From: a bacterium
GTDB taxonomy: Bacteria > Vulcanimicrobiota > Vulcanimicrobiia > Vulcanimicrobiales > Vulcanimicrobiaceae
Assembly: GCA_021807065.1 (NCBI GenBank)
Contig: JAKAPO010000054.1
Span: forward strand, 1 to 10,603
Reading direction: 5' to 3'
DNA length: 10,603 nt
Shown here: positions 6,498 to 10,603 of the stretch, piece by piece
Position numbering within the stretch: position 1 is the stretch's first letter
How the letters are laid out: every line of letters starts with the position of its first letter
The notes under the pieces: generated by a model
Seen by the model: the letters and a program-made list of their open reading frames with translations, nothing else
Databases searched by the model: none
Told to the model about the DNA's origin: nothing
Made by a program: the position numbers and the translations under genes

Positions 6498-6928
6498 TCG
6501 GCGCATTCGTGCGCGAGGATCGCAGCGACGATCTCGTCGATCAGCTGCGAGAGGGTTACGTTCGCGATTCGAAAGCCGGCGACGGCATCGAACACGGCAC
6601 CGACCGCGCCGAAGGGAGGCTGATAGTAACCGAGCAGGACGATTGCAAGCCTATGCGTGGAGCGTCTACGGAGTTCGAAGAAGCCACGAAAATGTGGAAA
6701 AGCGTTGCTGTTGGGAACGTGCCATTTCACGGGGATGCGCCAAATGGGGCCCCGTTGGTCGAGATCGCCTAGGGTGAGAAGCACGTCGCGCGCGATCGCG
6801 CCGACGTGGAAGGTCTTCGTTATCTCATCCGGTCCTTTCGCTCCCAGAGCACCGTAGACGCAGCGTGCGGCATACTCCATGCTGCAATCTACTTCACGCT
6901 CCATCGCCAGCGTCGCCACTACGCTCAA
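6446..6928 (-). CDS. Hypothetical protein, SRPBCC/START-like fold suspected
   Basis: A 160-residue protein I cannot name. It begins with an alternation of short strands and a helix (ATLAMEREVDCSMEYAARCVYGAL) and has a central strand pair (PIWRIPVKWHVP; FPHFRGFFELRR). It then has a strand reading LAIVLLGYYQPPFGAVG and ends in a long amphipathic helix (IANVTLSQLIDEIVAAIL). That order, with PPFGxxG before the last helix, resembles SRPBCC (polyketide-cyclase/START-like) ligand-binding proteins, but this is shape-based inference. The start is uncertain: TTG at 6928 or ATG at 6904, neither with a clear SD. The 3' end overlaps oppF by 52 bp. A terminator separates it from the upstream nucleoid-protein gene, so it needs its own promoter, which I could not identify. 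Confidence 0.55.
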   Translation of the reverse strand: MSVVATLAMEREVDCSMEYAARCVYGALGAKGPDEITKTFHVGAIARDVLLTLGDLDQRGPIWRIPVKWHVPNSNAFPHFRGFFELRRRSTHRLAIVLLGYYQPPFGAVGAVFDAVAGFRIANVTLSQLIDEIVAAILAHECADQPAGGSVSSGALPLRS

Positions 6929-6979
6929 GGCTGCCGCACGCTTGTGAAGACGAACGGAATTACTGAAGAAGAAGCCGAC

Positions 6980-7007
6980 AAAAATGGGGCGGTGCTACCG
7001 CCCCATT
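6980..7007 (-). terminator. Rho-independent terminator of the nucleoid-protein gene
   Basis: On the minus strand AATGGGGCGGT pairs perfectly with ACCGCCCCATT over a 3-base loop, followed by a run of T residues (the A run 6980-6984 on the plus strand). It begins 19 bases after the stop of the basic nucleoid-protein gene. An 11-bp GC-rich stem with a T tract is a textbook intrinsic terminator. Confidence 0.88.
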
Positions 7008-7025
7008 GCAACTGCTTCCGGCCGC

Positions 7026-7310
7026 TTAGGCTTTCTTGCGACCGCCCTTGCGGCGACCGCCCTTGCGTCCGCCCTTGCGTCCGCCCTTCTTGCGTGCGCC
7101 CTTCTTGCGTCCGCCGGCTGCCTTCTTGCGGCCACCCTTACGGCGTCCGCCTTTGCGCGCCGCAGCCTTGCGTGCGCCTTTCTTGCGGCCTCCACCCTTG
7201 CGAGCCGCACCCTTACGCGCGGCAGCTTTCTTCTTGCGGCCACCCTTCCGCTGCGGCTTTGGAGCGAGTTCCTCGCCCATCATGCCGCCGTTACCCATGA
7301 CGTCTTCCAT
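7026..7310 (-). CDS. Histone H1-like basic nucleoid protein (R/K/G/A-only tail)
   Basis: A 94-residue protein with a short Met/Gly/acidic head (MEDVMGNGGMMGEELAPKPQ, 1-20) and a tail (21-94) made only of arginine, lysine, glycine and alanine, in repeats such as RKGG, RKKGA and RKAAA. Nothing hydrophobic remains to fold, so the tail should be disordered and bind DNA or RNA by charge. This is similar in spirit to bacterial histone H1-like proteins (Hc1/Hc2, AlgP-type tails), though it lacks the proline of PAKKA repeats. The ATG at 7310 has a perfect GGAGG (7316-7320) five bases upstream; a TTG one codon earlier is less well placed. It has its own promoter (7381-7409) and terminator (6980-7007), so it is a single-gene unit. 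Ribosomal-protein-like tails are an alternative explanation for the composition. Confidence 0.8.
   Translation of the reverse strand: MEDVMGNGGMMGEELAPKPQRKGGRKKKAAARKGAARKGGGRKKGARKAAARKGGRRKGGRKKAAGGRKKGARKKGGRKGGRKGGRRKGGRKKA
7029..7250 (-). repeat. Degenerate short tandem repeats coding the basic tail
   Basis: The tail region is built from degenerate 12- and 15-bp units (plus-strand forms such as CCGCCCTTGCGT and CGCCCTTCTTGCGT) that encode KGGR and RKKGA blocks. The clearest run, with near-identical 12-bp units, is at about 7058-7105. Such arrays can gain or lose units by slippage, so the protein's length may vary between strains. Confidence 0.6.
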
Positions 7311-7320
7311 CAATTCCTCC

Positions 7321-7337
7321 TCGTCCGCGCGGGACGA
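7321..7337 (-). promoter_or_regulatory. Leader hairpin abutting the nucleoid-protein ribosome site
   Basis: TCGTCC (7321-7326) and GGACGA (7332-7337) form a perfect 6-bp stem with a 5-base GC loop. In the minus-strand transcript it ends directly at the GGAGG of the ribosome site (7316-7320). Its position suggests an effect on translation or mRNA stability; that role is inferred. Confidence 0.4.
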
Positions 7338-7380
7338 TCAAGTGTTGGCTGACAGCGCATTTCGCAGCGCTTTACCGCGC

Positions 7381-7409
7381 ATCATAGTGTATTTCATTGA
7401 ACAATGCAA
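7381..7409 (-). promoter_or_regulatory. Sigma-70-type promoter of the nucleoid-protein gene
   Basis: On the minus strand TTGCAT (7404-7409) is followed by exactly 17 bases and TATGAT (7381-7386), close to the TTGACA/TATAAT consensus. Transcription should start near 7374, giving a leader of about 64 bases before the ATG at 7310. The inverted repeat CATTG-AA-CAATG (7395-7406) lies between the two boxes and overlaps the -35, a suitable place for a repressor. The promoter call is strong by sequence; the operator is a guess. Confidence 0.72.
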
Positions 7410-7695
7410 ATTACGTGAAGGACATGCAATTCGTGTTCCCCCAAAAACTTTTTCGCGAAGCGAGTTTTCTGCGATCGGAGTGGGAAAGCGAGGTACAGTT
7501 TTCGGGAGCAAGAAGGCATTGAAGGGGATGGGACGACGATATAGCGTGGCGATACCCGGGGTGCTCGAGCGGCATGTGAATGCGCCGCGGAGCCAGGAGG
7601 GCGGAGTGGCACAGAGGTCGAGCGAGACCGAGCGCCGGATGCGCTGGGCGAGCGGCCGCGAGAACGTCTACAGCATCGCTCCTGAACCGCCGAAT
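7410..7695. other. Non-coding stretch between the divergent nucleoid-protein and topA units
   Basis: I find no convincing gene here. Open frames crossing it lack ribosome sites and read as arginine/proline-rich shadow protein. What is visible: an AT-rich patch at 7443-7453 (five A, C, five T), the palindrome TTCGCGAA at 7452-7459, and an interrupted inverted repeat AAAACT/AGTTTT spanning 7444-7467. These could be curvature or protein-binding sites upstream of the -35 at 7404. The rest (7470-7690) is featureless by eye. Confidence 0.4.
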
Positions 7696-7733
7696 TTGCC
7701 TCCGCCTTGACGGTGGGTGATATACTCGCCCCG
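7696..7733 (+). promoter_or_regulatory. Extended -10 promoter giving a leaderless topA transcript
   Basis: TGATATACT (7718-7726) is an extended -10 element, with a weak -35-like TTGCCT (7696-7701) 19 bases upstream. Six bases separate the -10 from the G at 7733, which is the first base of the topA GTG start, so the message would begin at its own start codon. No SD precedes that start, which agrees with leaderless translation. The motif and spacing are seen; the start site is predicted. Confidence 0.6.
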
Positions 7734-9838
7734 TGAAAAAGCCCGTCATCATCGTGGAGTCTCCCACGAAGGCGCGGACGATCAAGAAGTTCCTACCTCC
7801 ACGCTACGTGGTGAAGGCATCCGTAGGGCACGTGCGCGACCTTCCGAAGTCGACGCTCGGCGTCGATATCGAGAACGGCTTTACCCCGCACTACCTGACG
7901 ATCAAGGGCAAGGGCGACATCATCAAGGAACTGCGCGCTGCCGTGAAGGGCGCAAGCAACGTCTACCTCGCGACCGATCCCGATCGTGAAGGCGAGGCGA
8001 TCGCCTGGCATCTGGCAGAGCTGCTCAAACTCGACGATCCACAGCGTATCGAACTCCACGAGATCACGAAAGAGGCTGCGCGCAAGGCGCTCAAAAACGC
8101 GCACCGCATCGACATGGATCGCGTCAACGCGCAGCAGGCGCGCCGCATCTTGGACCGCCTCGTCGGTTACAAGATCTCGCCGCTGCTCTGGGCAAAAGTC
8201 CGCGGCGGTCTCTCGGCCGGCAGGGTGCAATCGGTTGCGGTGCGGCTTATCGTCGAGCGAGAGCGCGCAATACGCGCCTTCGTTCCGAAAGAGTATTGGA
8301 CGATTTCCGGCCAGTTCGCAACGAAGCGTGAACCGGAACTGCCCTTCACTGCAGATCTCGTTACGCGTTTTGGCGAGAAGGTCGAGATCGCCGACCAAGG
8401 AGAGGCGGACGCGATTCTGGAGCAACTCGAACGCGCGTCGTCGAGCGTCGAATCGATCAAGCAGCGCGAGGTTCGGCGCCACGCGCCACCGCCGTTCACG
8501 ACGTCGACGATGCAACAGGAAGCGTCTCGCAGGCTGCGGCTTCGCGTGCGGCGCACGATGCAGATCGCGCAGGCTCTGTACGAAGGCGTCGATCTGGGTG
8601 GATCGGAAGGGACCACGGGGCTCATCACCTATATGCGTACCGATTCGACGCGCATTTCGGAGCAAGCGCGCGAGCTCGGACGTGAATACATCGTTGGAGA
8701 ATATGGTGAACAGTATTACGGCGGGAGAACGCACCGAGCGCGGGAGGGAGCGCAGGATGCGCACGAGGCGATTCGGCCTACTTCCGTGTTTCGAAGCCCT
8801 GCTTCGCTCGCCCACGTATTGCGGCGCGATGACTTGCGGCTCTACACGCTGATCTGGGAGCGTTTCGTCGCTTCGCAGATGGCTTCGGCGATCATCGACC
8901 AGACGACGGTTGAGATCGCGAGCGGCGATTACGGATTCCGAACGACGGGAAGCGTCGTGAAATTTCCGGGCTTCATGAGGCTGTACAAGCCTGTCGAAGA
9001 GGGCGAAGAGAAAGGTCCGGCCCGCCTTCCGGAGTTGCGCGAAGGCGACGAACTCGAACGCCGGAAACTCGCGCCGGCCCAGCACTTCACCGAACCGCCG
9101 CCGCGGTACACGGAGGCCTCATTGGTGCGAGCCCTCGAGGAGAACGGCATAGGACGCCCTTCGACGTACTCGACGATCGTCGAGACGATTCAGGCGCGCG
9201 GCTACGTGCGGCAGCAGGAGCGCAAGTTCATGCCCACCGAGATCGGCGAGGCCGTCAACGATTTGCTGGTCGAGCATTTCCGGAAGATCATGGACCCTGC
9301 GTTCACCGCGGAGATGGAGACCGATCTCGACAAGGTTGCCGAAGGACGCGAAAATTGGGTCGCGCTGCTAGCCTCATTCTATGGCCCCTTTGCCGACGAG
9401 CTTGCGGCGGCCGAAAAGAAACTGCCCAAGCTCGACATCCGCGACGAACCAACCGACGAGATTTGTCCAAACTGTGGGCGTCCGATGGTGATCAAGATGG
9501 GGCGCTTCGGGAAATTCATCTCGTGCAGCGGTTATCCGGAATGCAAGACGACACGGCCGATCGTGAAGGACACGGGCGCGATCTGCCCCAAAGACGGCGG
9601 CGCGATCGTCGAGCGCGTCTCCAGACGTGGGCGGAAGTTCTATGGTTGCATCAACTATCCGAAGTGCGATTTCATCTCATGGGATCGCGTCGTTCCCGAT
9701 CGTTGCCCGGTCTGCGGCTCCTATGTCGTTACCAAGACTCGGCGCGGCATCACCCATTTGGAGTGCGCGGCCGACCGTACGCATGACGTCTCCTCGCTCG
9801 CATCGGCAGAGGTGGCGGAAGCCGCCGTCTCTTCGTAA
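7733..9838 (+). CDS. topA: DNA topoisomerase I (type IA)
   Basis: A 701-residue enzyme that relaxes negative supercoils by cutting and rejoining one DNA strand through a tyrosine-phosphate bond. The TOPRIM domain opens the protein (VIIVESPTKARTI with E9; metal-binding D82-x-D84-x-E86 in TDPDREGEAIAWHL). LSAGRVQSVAVRLIVERE follows, and the catalytic Tyr300 lies in LITYMRTDSTRIS. HEAIRPTS and the GRPSTYSTIVETIQARGYV motif complete the core. The C-terminus carries three zinc-ribbon modules: C578/C581/C598/C604 complete; the second with C618, C639, C645 and D621 where a fourth cysteine is expected; the third with C658, C661, C678. Length and order match bacterial TopA. The GTG at 7733 is supported by the conserved N-terminus and the leaderless promoter. 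hslV follows after 36 bp. Confidence 0.97.
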   Translation: MKKPVIIVESPTKARTIKKFLPPRYVVKASVGHVRDLPKSTLGVDIENGFTPHYLTIKGKGDIIKELRAAVKGASNVYLATDPDREGEAIAWHLAELLKLDDPQRIELHEITKEAARKALKNAHRIDMDRVNAQQARRILDRLVGYKISPLLWAKVRGGLSAGRVQSVAVRLIVERERAIRAFVPKEYWTISGQFATKREPELPFTADLVTRFGEKVEIADQGEADAILEQLERASSSVESIKQREVRRHAPPPFTTSTMQQEASRRLRLRVRRTMQIAQALYEGVDLGGSEGTTGLITYMRTDSTRISEQARELGREYIVGEYGEQYYGGRTHRAREGAQDAHEAIRPTSVFRSPASLAHVLRRDDLRLYTLIWERFVASQMASAIIDQTTVEIASGDYGFRTTGSVVKFPGFMRLYKPVEEGEEKGPARLPELREGDELERRKLAPAQHFTEPPPRYTEASLVRALEENGIGRPSTYSTIVETIQARGYVRQQERKFMPTEIGEAVNDLLVEHFRKIMDPAFTAEMETDLDKVAEGRENWVALLASFYGPFADELAAAEKKLPKLDIRDEPTDEICPNCGRPMVIKMGRFGKFISCSGYPECKTTRPIVKDTGAICPKDGGAIVERVSRRGRKFYGCINYPKCDFISWDRVVPDRCPVCGSYVVTKTRRGITHLECAADRTHDVSSLASAEVAEAAVSS

Positions 9839-9874
9839 GTGGCATGGGCGGAACGGCGCGGGATCGGTAGAAGT

Positions 9875-10405
9875 ATGAACTTTCGAAGTACGACGATCCT
9901 CGCGGTACGTCGAGATGGAAAGCTAGCCATTGCCGGAGACGGCCAGGTCACGATCGACAAGACCGTGGTGAAGCACGGGGCGCGTAAGGTTCGCCGCATC
10001 GCAGGCGGGACCGTACTGACGGGGTTCGCCGGTTCGGCGGCCGACGGCATCACGCTGCTCGAAAAGTTCGAAGGCAAGTTTTCAGAGTTCAAAGATTTGC
10101 GGCGGGCCGCGGTCGAGCTCGCTAAAGACTGGCGGCAAGATCGCGTGCTGCGGCGGCTCGAAGCGCTGTTGATCGTCGGATCACCCGAACAACTCTTCGT
10201 GCTTTCGGGAAACGGCGACGTGATCGAACCCGACGAAGGCATCGCGGCGATCGGAAGCGGAGGTCCATACGCGCAGGCGGCTGCCGCGGCATTGCTGCGC
10301 AACACCTCGCTCGACGCCGAGAGCATCGCGCGAAAAGCGCTCGAGATCGCATCCGAAATCTGCATCTACACCAACGACAAGATCGTCGTCGAGGCAGTAC
10401 CTTGA
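9875..10405 (+). CDS. hslV: ATP-dependent protease subunit HslV (ClpQ)
   Basis: A 176-residue peptidase subunit, a relative of the proteasome beta subunit, that forms a double hexamer capped by HslU and degrades unfolded cytoplasmic proteins. The nucleophile should be the first threonine of TTILAVRR (Thr6), leaving MNFRS as a short propeptide; this is the family layout. Other signatures: IAGDGQVT (19-26), ARKVRRI, GFAGSAADGITLLEKFE, ELAKDWRQDRVLRRLEALL, IAAIGSGGPYAQAAA and the metal-site region ICIYTND. The ATG at 9875 is chosen because it places the threonine near the N-terminus; the GTG at 9839 would add 12 residues without a ribosome site. The stop overlaps the start of hslU. Confidence 0.95.
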   Translation: MNFRSTTILAVRRDGKLAIAGDGQVTIDKTVVKHGARKVRRIAGGTVLTGFAGSAADGITLLEKFEGKFSEFKDLRRAAVELAKDWRQDRVLRRLEALLIVGSPEQLFVLSGNGDVIEPDEGIAAIGSGGPYAQAAAAALLRNTSLDAESIARKALEIASEICIYTNDKIVVEAVP

Positions 10406-10603
10406 GCGCACAGGTTGCGCTTGCAAGCGACGCGCAAGCCATGACACCGTCGCAGATCGTCGCGGCACTCGATGCGTACATCGTGGGACAGCAAAAGGCG
10501 AAGCGGGCCGTGGCCATTGCGTTACGCAATCGCTACCGCCGCGCGCGGGTGCCCCAGAATCTGCGCAACGAGATCATGCCGAAGAACATTCTGATGATAG
10601 ATC
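10402..10603 (+). CDS. hslU: ATP-dependent protease ATPase subunit HslU (ClpY), 5' end only
   Basis: The first ~66 residues of the AAA+ unfoldase that feeds substrates to HslV. Recognised by MTPSQIVAALDAYIVGQ, QKAKRAVAIALRNRYRR and the approach to Walker A, MPKNILMI. The TTG at 10402 overlaps the hslV TGA (TTGA) and has GAGG (10391-10394) 7 bases upstream. The ATG at 10441 would start directly at MTPSQIV, where many family members begin, and is the alternative. The last full codon reads Asp, where HslU has the first Gly of GPTGVGKT. This is explained if the final five bases are adapter, so the genomic reading probably ends at about 10598, just before the nucleotide-binding loop. Confidence 0.9.
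   Translation, partial: MSAQVALASDAQAMTPSQIVAALDAYIVGQQKAKRAVAIALRNRYRRARVPQNLRNEIMPKNILMID
10599..10603. other. Probable sequencing-adapter remnant at the right end
   Basis: The window ends in AGATC, the first five bases of the Illumina adapter (AGATCGGAAGAGC). It interrupts a conserved HslU motif precisely: ATG AT remains, and the next expected bases would complete Ile-Gly. It is paired with the adapter match at the left end. Confidence 0.65.

Noticed and set aside
6745..6752. GGGGCCCC palindrome within the SRPBCC-like gene
   Set aside because: Short, inside coding sequence and without a partner feature; expected by chance in GC-rich DNA.
7029..7250. CRISPR-like array in the repetitive region
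   Set aside because: The repeats are 12-15 bp, degenerate, without unique spacers, and are explained by codons for a Lys/Arg/Gly/Ala tail.
7036..7710. 224-codon plus-strand open frame opposite the nucleoid-protein gene
   Set aside because: It is the Pro/Arg/Leu-rich mirror of the Lys/Arg/Gly tail, has no ribosome site, and runs through the promoter region of the real gene.
7793..9085. 430-codon minus-strand open frame inside topA
   Set aside because: Arginine-rich antisense reading of a fully conserved TopA; long antisense frames are expected at this GC content.

Overview
This is a GC-rich (by eye around 60%) bacterial window of housekeeping genes with a few small accessory elements. I see no phage, plasmid, CRISPR or RNA gene. 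Start codons are mixed (ATG, GTG, TTG). Some genes have a good Shine-Dalgarno (SD) sequence, while others, notably topA, appear leaderless. Gene content (dxs and so the MEP pathway, secG, a double-membrane-lipid-type glycosyltransferase, OppD/OppF ATPases, HslVU, a Lys/Arg/Gly/Ala nucleoid protein) and convention mixing suggest an uncultured lineage near the Terrabacteria, for example a candidate phylum of the Eremiobacterota/WPS-2 kind. That placement is a low-confidence inference from style, not from a marker gene. The first eight bases (TCCGATCT) and last five (AGATC) match the Illumina TruSeq adapter junction, so the window is probably one complete metagenome contig with adapter remnants at both ends.

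Left third (1-4267): the 3' end of a GT21/HpnI-like glycosyltransferase; a ferritin-like di-iron protein; a convergent PAP2-like membrane protein; then, divergently, dxs followed 10 bp later by secG. dxs carries a single-base deletion near 3319 that splits it into two frames. Middle (4268-6928): a 182-bp intergenic stretch holding a 131-bp MITE-like element with 13-bp perfect inverted ends, then overlapping oppD and oppF with no permease genes beside them, and a convergent SRPBCC-like hypothetical gene. Right part (6929-10603): a transcription terminator and a 94-aa basic nucleoid protein whose last 74 residues use only R, K, G and A, with a textbook promoter upstream; a 422-bp non-coding divergent region; then topA, hslV and the 5' end of hslU in one direction.

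Functional links: dxs makes the first MEP intermediate for isoprenoids, and a neighbouring PAP2-like membrane protein and possible hopanoid/glycolipid glycosyltransferase hint at a lipid theme, but this is only proximity. topA (DNA supercoiling) sits opposite the nucleoid-protein gene. hslV and hslU overlap and encode the two parts of one ATP-dependent protease. Nothing here looks like a wholly new system. The best leads are the MITE-like element, the four-letter nucleoid protein with its control region, the leaderless topA promoter, and the dxs frameshift.
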